Positions 16,569 through 24,682 of a DNA stretch of 48,203 nt are shown piece after piece (the stretch's first letter is position 1; each line of letters opens with the position of its first letter). Under the pieces are notes generated by a model. It was not told the origin of the DNA. It worked only from the letters and a program-made list of their open reading frames with translations, and did no database searches. Location of the stretch: assembly GCA_017625815.1 (NCBI GenBank), contig JAGAKD010000148.1:1-48203 (forward strand), read 5' to 3'. This stretch comes from Lachnospiraceae bacterium. GTDB lineage: Bacteria; Bacillota; Clostridia; Lachnospirales; Lachnospiraceae. A program made the translations under genes and the position numbers.

Positions 16569-17167
16569 TGGACATTTACGGAGGACAGGTTAATAAGTTA
16601 ATAGAAGAATTATCCAGACTTCCGGGTATAGGTGGTAAGACGGCTCAAAGATTGGCATTTCACATTATTAATATGCCAGAGGAGAGAGCTAAAAGCTTAT
16701 CAGATGCCATTATGGATGCTAAGCAAAACATAAAATATTGCAAAACTTGTTATACTATAACAGACCGAGAAGAGTGTCCGATATGTGCATCCCCCAATAG
16801 AGACCATAAACTTATTATGGTGGTGGAGACTCCAAGAGATTTGGCTGCCTACGAAAGATGTGGACAGTACAAGGGAGTGTATCATGTATTACACGGAGTT
16901 ATTAATCCTGCAATGGGTATCGGAGCTAATGATATCCGTTTAAAAGAGCTCATTATGAGATTAGAGCAGGTAGATGTAGAGGAACTTATAATTGCAACCA
17001 ATTCAAGCGTTGAGGGTGAGGCGACAGCTATGTACATATCTAAGCTGGTTAAACCATCAGGTATTAAGACATCCCGTATTGCAAGCGGTGTGCCTGTAGG
17101 TGGTGACTTAGAATGTATTGACGAGGTTACCCTGCTTCGAGCCTTGGATGGAAGAATCACAATTTAG
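16568..17167 (+). CDS. recR: Recombination mediator RecR
   Basis: 199 aa, the normal length. It shows the helix-hairpin-helix [18 protein letters not shown], the C4 zinc finger ([16 protein letters not shown]), and the Toprim domain ([15 protein letters not shown], then [32 protein letters not shown]). RecR acts with RecF/RecO to load RecA at gaps and is a DNA repair protein. It is coupled to ybaB by the TAATG overlap, and pfkA starts 11 bp later. Confidence 0.95.
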   Translation: MDIYGGQVNKLIEELSRLPGIGGKTAQRLAFHIINMPEERAKSLSDAIMDAKQNIKYCKTCYTITDREECPICASPNRDHKLIMVVETPRDLAAYERCGQYKGVYHVLHGVINPAMGIGANDIRLKELIMRLEQVDVEELIIATNSSVEGEATAMYISKLVKPSGIKTSRIASGVPVGGDLECIDEVTLLRALDGRITI

Positions 17168-17178
17168 GAGGTAGCGGT

Positions 17179-18258
17179 ATGAAGAGAATTGGTATGTTAA
17201 CTAGTGGCGGAGATTGTCAAGCGCTTAATGCAACCATGAGAGGCGTTGTTAAAGGCTTATACAATACCTTTGATGATGTTGAAGTTTACGGTTTTCTTGA
17301 AGGTTACAAGGGAATGATTTACGGTAACTACAAGAAGCTTTCAGCAGATGACTTCTCTGGAATTCTTACTAAGGGTGGAACTATTCTTGGAAGTTCAAGA
17401 ACACCTTTTAAGCAGATTGATGAGCCTACACCAGAGGGATACAACAAGGTTGAGAAGATGAAGGAAACCTACAAGAAGCTTAAGCTTGATTGTCTTGTGG
17501 TTTTAGGTGGAAATGGTTCTCAGAAGACTGCCAATCGTTTGAGCGAGGAAGGCTTAAATGTAATTGGTTGTCCTAAGACTATAGACAACGATATTTGGGG
17601 AACTGATATGACATTTGGTTTCCAGAGTGCAGTGGATATAGCTACTAATGCTATCGATTGTATTCATACTACAGCGGCATCACACAATAGAGTGTTTATT
17701 GTTGAGGTTATGGGACATAAGGTAGGTTGGATTACACTTCATGCAGGTATTGCATCAGGTGCTGATATTATCCTTATCCCTGAGATACCTTATGATATTA
17801 AGAAGGTTGCTAAGGCTCTTGAAAAGAGAACCAAAGCTGGCAAGGGATTTTCTATTCTTGCAGTTGCTGAGGGCGCTATATCTAAGGAGGTTGCAGCACT
17901 TCCTAAGAAGGAAAGAAAAGCGGCTATTGCTGCGGCAGCAGAGAAATATCCATCAGTTGCATATGAGGTGGCTGATAAGATTAAGGAATTCTGTGGTATG
18001 GACATAAGAGTGACTGTACCTGGACATACTCAGAGAGGTGGAAGCCCTGTTCCTTACGATAGAGTTATTTCAAGCCGTTTTGGCGCTAAGGCAGCAGAAC
18101 TCATCAAGGAAAAGGATTATGGCAAGCTTGTAGTTATGAAGAATAACGAAGTTACATCTATTCCTCTTAGCGAGACAGCAGGCAAGCTTAAATATGTCTC
18201 ACCTGATGACAAGATTATTGCTGAGGCAAAGACGCTTGGTATTTCATTTGGTGATTAA
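17179..18258 (+). CDS. pfkA: 6-phosphofructokinase with mixed ATP/PPi-type signature
   Basis: 359 aa, longer than the ~320 aa of the classic ATP enzyme. Visible sites are the donor loop LTSGGDCQALNA, LVVLGGNGSQKTA, the catalytic PKTIDNDIWGTD, VEVMGHKVGWI and GHTQRGGSP. It phosphorylates fructose 6-phosphate in glycolysis. Gly follows the 103-equivalent residue (ATP-like, 104 position), but Lys replaces Gly at the 124 equivalent (PKTIDND, as in PPi-type enzymes), and the 103-equivalent Asp is Asn. Donor choice is therefore uncertain. GGAGGTAGCGGT precedes ATG. It is last in the dnaX operon, before a large inverted repeat. Confidence 0.92.
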   Translation: MKRIGMLTSGGDCQALNATMRGVVKGLYNTFDDVEVYGFLEGYKGMIYGNYKKLSADDFSGILTKGGTILGSSRTPFKQIDEPTPEGYNKVEKMKETYKKLKLDCLVVLGGNGSQKTANRLSEEGLNVIGCPKTIDNDIWGTDMTFGFQSAVDIATNAIDCIHTTAASHNRVFIVEVMGHKVGWITLHAGIASGADIILIPEIPYDIKKVAKALEKRTKAGKGFSILAVAEGAISKEVAALPKKERKAAIAAAAEKYPSVAYEVADKIKEFCGMDIRVTVPGHTQRGGSPVPYDRVISSRFGAKAAELIKEKDYGKLVVMKNNEVTSIPLSETAGKLKYVSPDDKIIAEAKTLGISFGD

Positions 18259-18275
18259 TTCCAAGGATGTATATT

Positions 18276-18381
18276 CTCACATAAAGAGTTAATCGGCATA
18301 TATTATCATAAGCAGACAATTAGAATTCTTAAAAGGAGTTTTGATTGTCTGTTTGTGAAATTGCCGATTTTATTATGTGAG
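18276..18381. repeat. Imperfect ~106-bp inverted repeat between pfkA and the next gene
   Basis: Three nested paired blocks: CTCACATAA (18276) with TTATGTGAG (18373-18381), AATCGGCA (18291) with TGCCGATT (18362), and CAGACAAT (18313) with ATTGTCTG (18344), plus an inner weaker AATTCTT/AGGAGTT pair. The GTGAGG ribosome-binding site of the next gene (18377-18382) lies in the outermost arm. It could work as a terminator-like hairpin for pfkA and as a translation control for the next gene. Confidence 0.65.
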
Positions 18382-18388
18382 GTATAAG

Positions 18389-18730
18389 ATGAGTATTTTT
18401 CATAAACAATTAATTCTGCCAGAACTACAGATGGTAGATGAAAAGGAATTAGAAGAAGATAGAGAATATTTAATTGAAATGTATCCTGCAAGAGCCAAAC
18501 TGATTATGGTTATGGTGGAGGATGCCTGTGACAGATTAGAATACGAGGGAAGCCCTATGTTTGCTATGTATCCTGACAAGGAAACTATACTAGGGATATC
18601 GAGAAATATTTATGACAAGGTGAGTTATAAGGACAGTGATGAAAACTTGAAGCATCTAATAGATGTTATGGTTTTTAATGAATTTTATGTAAGACGCAGC
18701 AGATATAAAAGAAGGAGAAAATTCTTTTAA
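18389..18730 (+). CDS. Uncharacterised small protein
   Basis: 113 aa from ATG 18389, which follows GTGAGG; an in-frame GTG at 18377 is itself part of that site. The sequence has an acidic, helical N-terminal half (LPELQMVDEKELEEDREYLIEMYP), a middle segment DRLEYEGSPMFAMYPDKETI, and ends in a very basic tail (YVRRSRYKRRRKFF). There is no signal peptide or membrane helix. I do not recognise the family. It is followed after 2 bp by the large exported protein, so the two are probably co-expressed. The basic tail could contact nucleic acid or membrane (speculative). Confidence 0.6.
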   Translation: MSIFHKQLILPELQMVDEKELEEDREYLIEMYPARAKLIMVMVEDACDRLEYEGSPMFAMYPDKETILGISRNIYDKVSYKDSDENLKHLIDVMVFNEFYVRRSRYKRRRKFF

Positions 18731-18732
18731 CT

Positions 18733-21282
18733 ATGATTAGGAAGATAATAATAAGGGTGATAGTATTTGTTATGGTTATGACAGGTACAGCCTTTTTAGT
18801 AAATAAACTTAACAACTCGAATTTAGACAGTGTTTCAAGGGAGATGGAGGGAGCCACACTCCCTTTGGTATACTGTCTTTTTGAGGGTGAACAGGTAAAT
18901 ATGATGCAGGGTTATACTCAGACCATGTCTACAAGTCTTATGCGTGACGGAATTGTTCCTGTAAATGAAGAGTATGGTGTGGACCTTTTGGTTGATGATA
19001 TGGGGGATTATGGAGCCACATATTCATATCAGCTTAGAAGTATAGCTGGGGACAACTTGATTGAAGAGGGAGAGCTTACAGAGTGGAGCACCAATCAGGG
19101 ATATCAGGAGTTTAATGTTAGATTTCGTATGGACATGCAGAACAATCAAGAATATGTTCTTGTGTTTATTGTGACTAATGCTGATGGTGTGAGCGCAAGA
19201 TATTACACCAGAGTAGTTAATATACCAGAGCAGTATGGCTTGGAAATAATGGACTATGTTATGCAGTTTCATGATACAACCTTTGTGAAGGAAGTAAACG
19301 AAGAAGAGGGTAATATGGTCTATGATGCTCTAAGTGTAAAGGGGGCAGCGCTTGATGATGATATATCTCATGTTGATTTGCACGCATCATATGATATGGT
19401 GACTTGGGCAGGACTTGAACCAACAGTTATGACAGGTATTGTGCCGACAGTTATAGAATTAGACAGTGAATATGCTGTGGTTAAGCTATCCTACGTTATT
19501 CAGGGAACAAAAGAAAACGGAAGTCATTTTTATAATGTTGAGGAATATTACAGTGCAAGATATAACAAGGATACAGCCCAAGTTGAGTTACTTGCTTTTG
19601 ACAGATATATAGAAAGTTTTTTTGATGAGAGTTATATCAGCAAAGCGAAAAACAGTATATCTGTTGGTATTGGTGACAAAGCAGATTTTGAATATGTGTA
19701 TTCTAGCGACAATAGAAAAGTAGCCTTCGTTAAAGAGGGAGAACTCTGGTACTATGACTATGATAAATCAGGTCTAACAAGTGTGTTTAGCTTTCCACAG
19801 AATAATTTTTCAGATATTAGAACTCTAAATACAGATATAGATATTAACATCGCAGACATGGACGATGAGGGTAATATACATTTTATTGTATATGGATATA
19901 TGAGTAGAGGAGCTCATGAGGGGAAAAATGGACTTGCCATGTATTCCTTTACCTCTGAGGACTCTAGGCTAGAAGAAATTTTCTTTGTAGAAATAGATGA
20001 GCCTTTCGATGTTATGCGACAGGAGATAGGTAGACTCACATATTATGACCCAAATGGTTATTTTTATTATTTGGTTAATGGAGCTATCTACAAGGTTGAT
20101 ATAGAAAATGGAACACAGAATACCGTAGTTTTCGGTATACCTTCTGACAAATATTTGGTATCAGATAATCGTAAGATTGTGGCATATCCTAATGCGGCAA
20201 TTGAACCAGATGTTACATCTATCAATATCTATAACTTTGAAACAGGTGAAATGTATACTCAGACAGGAAGTGCAACGGATAGATTTTTAGGACTAGGTTT
20301 TGTTGGAAATGATCTTATATATGGTGTAGCACATAAGGGAGATATAACTGTAGCCTCGGATGGAGAGTATATTCTTCCGTTGTACAAGCTTTATATAGTG
20401 AGTCCTAATGGAGAAGTTTTAAAGGAATATTCTGAAGCGGGGGTATATATAATGGATACCCAGGTTCAGGGGGAGAAGATATATCTTTCTAGAGCAATGA
20501 AAATGAACAGTTTTTATCAGGAAACAACTCCAGATTATATATCCTACAAGAAGGAAGAGGTAGGTGCAACTATCTCTACTGTATATAACTATGACGCAGT
20601 GGAGCTTAATCAAGTAGATATAGTATTTCCTTCAAATATTTATATCAGTGAAAAAATTATGCATACTATGACAAAAAGCAAGGACAATAAGGCTTTTTGG
20701 GAGCTTAAGGTTAAAACTCAAACTAGTGAAAATGCATTCTATGTATTCAATAACTCTGGATATGTTGGAGAGTATAATAGTGCAGGACGAGCTATAGTAT
20801 CTGTAACTAATGAGGAAGCAGGAATAGTAGTTGATAACAATGGTAATACCATTTACAGAGGTATTGATGCCCTGTCTTATAATACAGTTGCGGACGAGAT
20901 AGATGAACATCCGTGTCAAAATATAAATGATACACTTATGGCATGTGCTTATATGTGTATAGAGTATATTGATAATAGAGTGGAATATAGTGACATTATG
21001 GCTTGTGAGAGTTGGGAGTCGGCTTTTGCAGAATATACAGATGGAGTAGGTGTGAATATATCGGGTATTAGTCTAGATATTGCACTTTATTTCTTGGATA
21101 GAGATGTGCCATTTGCGGCACGAATAGATGATGGTAGATATGTTCTTGTAATCAGTTACAACTCCACCCATGTCAGATACTATGATCCGATAGAGGATGG
21201 AGAAGTAAAGGTTACAAGAGAAGCCTTTGAGGAATCTCTCAGTTTACAGGGGAATACAATGTATACTTATACTTCCCAGTAA
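18733..21282 (+). CDS. Large membrane-anchored exported protein with degenerate C39-like C-terminus
   Basis: 849 aa. It has an N-terminal signal-anchor helix (residues 3-22, IIIRVIVFVMVMTGTAFLV). The long outer region contains several strand-rich stretches that read like a beta-propeller (FEYVYSSDNRKVAFVKEGELWYYD, INIADMDDEGNIHFIVYGYM, YYDPNGYFYYLVNGAIYKVD). The last ~120 residues (about 727-849) resemble a papain-like C39 peptidase fold: a Cys in DTLMACAYMCIEYI, then DVPFAARIDDGRYVLVISYN and VRYYDP. The His expected before the VLVISY strand is absent (Gly-Arg-Tyr instead), so it is probably not a protease. It overlaps the convergent lysA by 16 bp. Confidence 0.65.
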   Translation: MIRKIIIRVIVFVMVMTGTAFLVNKLNNSNLDSVSREMEGATLPLVYCLFEGEQVNMMQGYTQTMSTSLMRDGIVPVNEEYGVDLLVDDMGDYGATYSYQLRSIAGDNLIEEGELTEWSTNQGYQEFNVRFRMDMQNNQEYVLVFIVTNADGVSARYYTRVVNIPEQYGLEIMDYVMQFHDTTFVKEVNEEEGNMVYDALSVKGAALDDDISHVDLHASYDMVTWAGLEPTVMTGIVPTVIELDSEYAVVKLSYVIQGTKENGSHFYNVEEYYSARYNKDTAQVELLAFDRYIESFFDESYISKAKNSISVGIGDKADFEYVYSSDNRKVAFVKEGELWYYDYDKSGLTSVFSFPQNNFSDIRTLNTDIDINIADMDDEGNIHFIVYGYMSRGAHEGKNGLAMYSFTSEDSRLEEIFFVEIDEPFDVMRQEIGRLTYYDPNGYFYYLVNGAIYKVDIENGTQNTVVFGIPSDKYLVSDNRKIVAYPNAAIEPDVTSINIYNFETGEMYTQTGSATDRFLGLGFVGNDLIYGVAHKGDITVASDGEYILPLYKLYIVSPNGEVLKEYSEAGVYIMDTQVQGEKIYLSRAMKMNSFYQETTPDYISYKKEEVGATISTVYNYDAVELNQVDIVFPSNIYISEKIMHTMTKSKDNKAFWELKVKTQTSENAFYVFNNSGYVGEYNSAGRAIVSVTNEEAGIVVDNNGNTIYRGIDALSYNTVADEIDEHPCQNINDTLMACAYMCIEYIDNRVEYSDIMACESWESAFAEYTDGVGVNISGISLDIALYFLDRDVPFAARIDDGRYVLVISYNSTHVRYYDPIEDGEVKVTREAFEESLSLQGNTMYTYTSQ

Positions 21283-22517
21283 CCCTCAAGAGTTGCAAAA
21301 TAATCCTCAGGAGTTTCAGCGCGGCGAATCATCTTAGTTGAACCGTCTTCACAAAGAAGAAGCTCTGCAGATTTTAATTTGCCGTTATAGTTATAGCCCA
21401 TTGCAAAACCATGGGCACCAGTATCATGAATAACAAGGTAATCTCCCTTGTCAATCTTAGGGAGTTTACGGTCGATAGCGAATTTATCGTTATTTTCACA
21501 AAGTGAGCCTGTGACATCGTAAGTATAGTTGCAAGGCTCATTTTCTTTGCCTAGAACTGTTATGTGGTGATATGCACCATACATAGCAGGACGCATAAGA
21601 TTAACAGCACAAGCATCTACACCAATATATTCCTTATGAGTATGCTTCTCGTGAATAGCCTTAGTAACAAGATGTCCATAAGGTGCTAGCATAAAACGAC
21701 CAAGCTCAGTAAAAATACTAATATTTCCAAGGCCAGCAGGAACTAAAACTTCTTCGTAAGCCTTTTTAACTCCCTCGCCGATAGTAAGGATATCATTTGG
21801 CTTCTGGTCTGGAGTGTAAGGAATACCTACGCCGCCGGAAAGATTAATAAAGCTAAGCTCTATGCCAGTCTTTTCCTTTAACTCAACTGCAACTTCAAAA
21901 AGAATTTTTGCCAGAGTTGGATAATACTCGTTGGTAACAGTATTACTAGCAAGGAAAGAGTGAAGACCAAAATTCTTTGCTCCCATGCCCTTTAATTTAA
22001 CATAAGCGTCGAAGAGCTGGTCCTTAGTCATACCATACTTTGCGTCTCCAGGATTATCCATAATAGTTGTAGCAATAGAAAAAGTTCCGCCAGGATTATA
22101 TCTACAAGAGATAGTCTCTGGAATTCCGCAGATATCATTTAAGAAATCAATATGAGTAAAATCATCAAGATTAATAGTTGCGCCAAGCTTAGCAGCAAGC
22201 TGGAATTCTTCTGCTGGAGTATCGTTAGAAGAAAACATAATATTAGAACCAACAACCCCAACCTTCTCTGACATGAGAAGTTCTGTGTATGATGAACAAT
22301 CTAAACCACAGCCTTCTTCCTTCAAAATGCGAAGGATAGCAGGATTTGGTGTAGCCTTTACTGCAAAATATTCCTTATAACCAGGGTTCCATGCGAAAGC
22401 TTGCTTGAGTTTGCGAGCGTTCTCACGAATGCCCTTCTCGTCGTATATATGAAAAGGTGTAGGGAAATCCTTAACAATCTCTTCAACCATTTCTTTATTT
22501 ACAAATGGTGTTTTCAT
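21267..22517 (-). CDS. lysA: Diaminopimelate decarboxylase (fold-III PLP enzyme)
   Basis: About 416 aa from the ATG at 22517, which has AGGAGG 9 nt upstream; an in-frame TTG at 22526 is too close. Motifs are YFAVKATPNP with the PLP-binding Lys, GLDCSSYTEL, LSGGVGIPYTP, TELGRFMLAPYG (EPGR-like phosphate site) and GSLCENNDKFA (CESxD-like active-site Cys from the partner subunit). It should convert meso-diaminopimelate to lysine; ornithine/arginine-type decarboxylases share the fold, but the C-E-x-x-D motif favours LysA. The HIGS motif reads GLHSFLAS, a variant. It has its own promoter and is convergent with the upstream pseudo-C39 gene. Confidence 0.85.
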   Translation of the reverse strand: MKTPFVNKEMVEEIVKDFPTPFHIYDEKGIRENARKLKQAFAWNPGYKEYFAVKATPNPAILRILKEEGCGLDCSSYTELLMSEKVGVVGSNIMFSSNDTPAEEFQLAAKLGATINLDDFTHIDFLNDICGIPETISCRYNPGGTFSIATTIMDNPGDAKYGMTKDQLFDAYVKLKGMGAKNFGLHSFLASNTVTNEYYPTLAKILFEVAVELKEKTGIELSFINLSGGVGIPYTPDQKPNDILTIGEGVKKAYEEVLVPAGLGNISIFTELGRFMLAPYGHLVTKAIHEKHTHKEYIGVDACAVNLMRPAMYGAYHHITVLGKENEPCNYTYDVTGSLCENNDKFAIDRKLPKIDKGDYLVIHDTGAHGFAMGYNYNGKLKSAELLLCEDGSTKMIRRAETPEDYFATLEGYWEV

Positions 22518-22550
22518 AAAAATCAACCTCCTAAGTGCGATAATACTTTA

Positions 22551-22578
22551 ATTTATTGAAGATTTAATTATTTGTCAA
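22551..22578 (-). promoter_or_regulatory. Promoter of lysA
   Basis: On the minus strand there is a perfect TTGACA (22578-22573), 17 bp, then TAAATT (22556-22551). The leader would be ~27 nt, which leaves no room for a lysine riboswitch. Confidence 0.65.
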
Positions 22579-22597
22579 TATAATAACTAAAAAAAGT

Positions 22598-22626
22598 TTG
22601 AAAACATATATGAAAAATGTTAGAAT
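22598..22626 (+). promoter_or_regulatory. Promoter of the DUF624-like gene
   Basis: TTGAAA (22598-22603), 17 bp, TAGAAT (22621-22626), divergent from the lysA promoter. The ~70-nt leader starts with a small TCTGC/GCAGA hairpin. Confidence 0.6.
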
Positions 22627-22700
22627 AATTTGTCTGCTTATGGCAGATATAGGGGATTAATAATGAAATGCTTAATATATAAAAAAGATAGGAGTATGCT

Positions 22701-23507
22701 ATGTCAGTAGAAGGATTTAATTACGACAACGTTTTAATAAGATTACTTAATCGAGTTGGTGACGTTATGATATTATCGGTTTTGTTTGTGTTAACAAGCT
22801 TGCCGCTTATAACAATTGGAGCATCAATTACAGCTCTATACTATACAACTATGAAGAGCTTAGAGATAGAAGATGGTTATATAGCAAAATTCTACTTTAA
22901 GAGCTTTAAGGAGAACTTTAAACAGTCAACAATTATATGGCTTATATCTGTGTTAGTGCTTTTTGTGTTAGGCTTTGATGTGTATTTTTGGTATTATCAG
23001 TGGAAGCATGGCACTATGGGACAAGCTGGCCAGGCTATGACTATTGTTAGTATAATAATTCTTTCAGTAGCTATTATGGTGGTTATGTATGTGTTCCCTT
23101 TGCAGGCGAAGTTTGATAACAGCATAAAGGTTCAGTTTAGAAATGCCTTTTTGCTTTCAATTAAGTATTTTCCTACAACTCTTTTGCTTGCTTTAATATC
23201 AGCCATAATAGTGTGGGGATTTTATTATCAGTTTGCCCTTTGCTTTATCGGATTTATCTTATTTGGATTTGGAGTAGCAGGATATGTCTATGGATTCTTT
23301 ATGCTAAAATGCTTCAAGCCTTTCTTACAGCCAAAACGTGCAGTAGAAGATGAAGGGGATTTCCACCTTCAAGATGAGGAAGCTGATGAAATCGACGAAG
23401 AGGATGACACTGACAAGGAACAAAGTGAAGACGAAGATGATACAGTAGAAGAAGCTACAGCTGAACCACAAGGTGAAGAGGAAACTCAAGAACCTGAAGA
23501 AGACTAA
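22701..23507 (+). CDS. YesL/DUF624-like membrane protein with long acidic tail
   Basis: 268 aa. The first ~215 residues contain about five membrane helices with the pattern of DUF624/YesL proteins (NRVGDVMILSVLFVLTSLPLITIGASITALYYTTMK near the start, FPLQAKFDNSIKVQFRNAFLLSIKYFP in the middle). These often accompany carbohydrate transporters, but none is nearby. After residue 215 comes a ~50-residue tail of almost only Asp and Glu with Gln/Thr, unlike the family, probably cytoplasmic. GATAGGAG precedes ATG. The stop codon lies inside the left end of the 543-bp palindrome. Confidence 0.78.
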   Translation: MSVEGFNYDNVLIRLLNRVGDVMILSVLFVLTSLPLITIGASITALYYTTMKSLEIEDGYIAKFYFKSFKENFKQSTIIWLISVLVLFVLGFDVYFWYYQWKHGTMGQAGQAMTIVSIIILSVAIMVVMYVFPLQAKFDNSIKVQFRNAFLLSIKYFPTTLLLALISAIIVWGFYYQFALCFIGFILFGFGVAGYVYGFFMLKCFKPFLQPKRAVEDEGDFHLQDEEADEIDEEDDTDKEQSEDEDDTVEEATAEPQGEEETQEPEED

Positions 23508-24045
23508 GTACACCCACGCCCTAGACTGGGGATATTTTTAGTGCCTGGTTAAGAGATTTTGTAATATCTATTGCTTTGGTATTTCGATTTTTATTAGCAC
23601 CCTGCGGTACAAACTCGTGTAAGGACTGGAATATATATTATCTGGGGCAGTTTGTTTTGCCTTTAAGGTTTTTTATAGAAATATCCAAAAAGCTGGACTT
23701 GGGATGAATTCCCTGAGTTTCAACTGTTTGAGTAATGAGCAAAAGAAAAGAACTACGGATATGTTATGTGATTTTGCATATACATAATTCGTAGTTCTTT
23801 TCTTTTGGTGATTACGAGTTTTGAAACTCAGAGAATAATAAAACATCCCAAGTCTGCTTTTTGTGATATTTCATAAAAAATCTTAACAGCAAAAGCAAAC
23901 TGCCCCAGATAATTATATTCCTAGTCCTTACACTCAGACATATACCTTAGGGTGCATTTATCGAAATCCCTTCAGCAATGATATTGCAAAAAATCTCTTA
24001 AATGTCACAAAAATATCCCCAGTCTAGGGTCAGGGTGTACTTAGT
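23503..24045. repeat. 543-bp near-palindrome filling the space between two convergent genes
   Basis: The two ~255-nt arms are imperfect reverse complements centred at 23774. Identical blocks include ACTAAGTACACCC at both outer ends (23503 and, inverted, ending 24045), a 21-bp block at 23519-23539 matched at 24009-24029, TTATCTGGGGCAGTTTG (23638 and 23896) and a 17-bp innermost block AAAAGAAAAGAACTACG (23741, inverted at 23790). Unpaired segments alternate with the blocks. Both flanking stop codons lie inside the outermost identical block. No plausible gene lies in it. It could be a palindromic mobile element, a long structured RNA or a bidirectional transcription barrier. Confidence 0.9.
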
Positions 24046-24559
24046 ACTTCTCAGGTTCTGGGTACTCTGTTCCCATTGTGTCAACTGTAACGCTCTTGAT
24101 CTTCTGCTCCTCTAAAGGTCTGTCGCCATATCCTGTAGGAGTAGTTGCAATCTTATCAACGATATCCATACCTTCAGTTATCTTACCGAAAGCGGCATAT
24201 GAACCATCAAGGTGTGGAGAAGTCTTGTGCATAACAAAGAACTGTGAACCAGCTGAGTTAGGCATCATAGAACGAGCCATAGAAAGAACACCAGGCTCAT
24301 GCTTTAAGTTATTCTCAAAACCGTTATCTGCAAATTCTCCCTTGATAGAATATCCAGGACCGCCAGTTCCGATACCTTCAGGACATCCACCCTGAATCAT
24401 AAAGCCTTCAATAACACGATGGAAAATTAAACCATCGTAAAATCCCTTCTTAATAAGTGAAATAAAATTGTTGACAGTATTTGGTGCGATGTCTGGGTAA
24501 AGCTCAAATTTCATCACGTCTCCACTGTCCATAGTCATAGTAACTATTGGGTTAGCCAA
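24041..24559 (-). CDS. Cyclophilin-type peptidyl-prolyl cis-trans isomerase
   Basis: About 172 aa. Cyclophilin motifs are present: FELYPDIAPNTVNNFISL, the catalytic Arg in LIFHRVIEGFMIQGG, SMARSMMPNSAGSQFF and FGKITEGMDIVDKIA. It speeds proline isomerisation during protein folding and is cytoplasmic (no signal peptide). I chose the TTG at 24559, giving MANPIVTMTM, because AAAGG is 9 nt upstream of it, while the ATG at 24568 directly abuts AAAGG. The stop codon lies in the right end of the palindrome. Confidence 0.93.
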   Translation of the reverse strand: MANPIVTMTMDSGDVMKFELYPDIAPNTVNNFISLIKKGFYDGLIFHRVIEGFMIQGGCPEGIGTGGPGYSIKGEFADNGFENNLKHEPGVLSMARSMMPNSAGSQFFVMHKTSPHLDGSYAAFGKITEGMDIVDKIATTPTGYGDRPLEEQKIKSVTVDTMGTEYPEPEKY

Positions 24560-24574
24560 AATTATCATCCTTTC

Positions 24575-24603
24575 TTGAATTATAATGAAAAATGTGGTAC
24601 TAT
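24575..24603 (+). promoter_or_regulatory. Candidate promoter of mltG
   Basis: TTGAAT (24575-24580), 17 bp, TACTAT (24598-24603). Transcription would start near 24610, just before the perfect dyad at 24615-24645. Confidence 0.4.
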
Positions 24604-24630
24604 AATAACATTATTGTAAAATTACTTCAA
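24602..24630 (-). promoter_or_regulatory. Candidate promoter of the cyclophilin gene
   Basis: On the minus strand: TTGAAG (24630-24625), 17 bp, TATTAT (24607-24602). The -35 box sits in the spacer of the 24615-24645 dyad. Confidence 0.4.
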
Positions 24631-24645
24631 GTATGTAATTTTACA
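24615..24645. promoter_or_regulatory. Perfect 11-bp dyad, operator or 5' hairpin
   Basis: TGTAAAATTAC (24615-24625) and GTAATTTTACA (24635-24645) are perfect reverse complements with a 9-nt spacer. The site overlaps the cyclophilin promoter and the first bases of the mltG leader, so a repressor bound there could affect both genes. It is AT-rich, so a hairpin role in mRNA stability is the alternative. Confidence 0.5.
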
Positions 24646-24682
24646 GATGTTATGTAAACTAAAATAAAGAGGTATATGTATT

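Noticed and set aside
17741..18007. Plus-strand Leu/Arg-rich frame inside pfkA
   Set aside because: It is a shadow frame of pfkA driven by its codon use.
22518..22597. Lysine riboswitch before lysA
   Set aside because: A good promoter lies 34 bp before the ATG, leaving only a ~27-nt leader.
23503..24045. Insertion sequence or ROOL/OLE-type known large RNA
   Set aside because: There is no transposase frame, and the simple two-arm symmetry does not match what I know of those RNAs; left as an unexplained palindrome.
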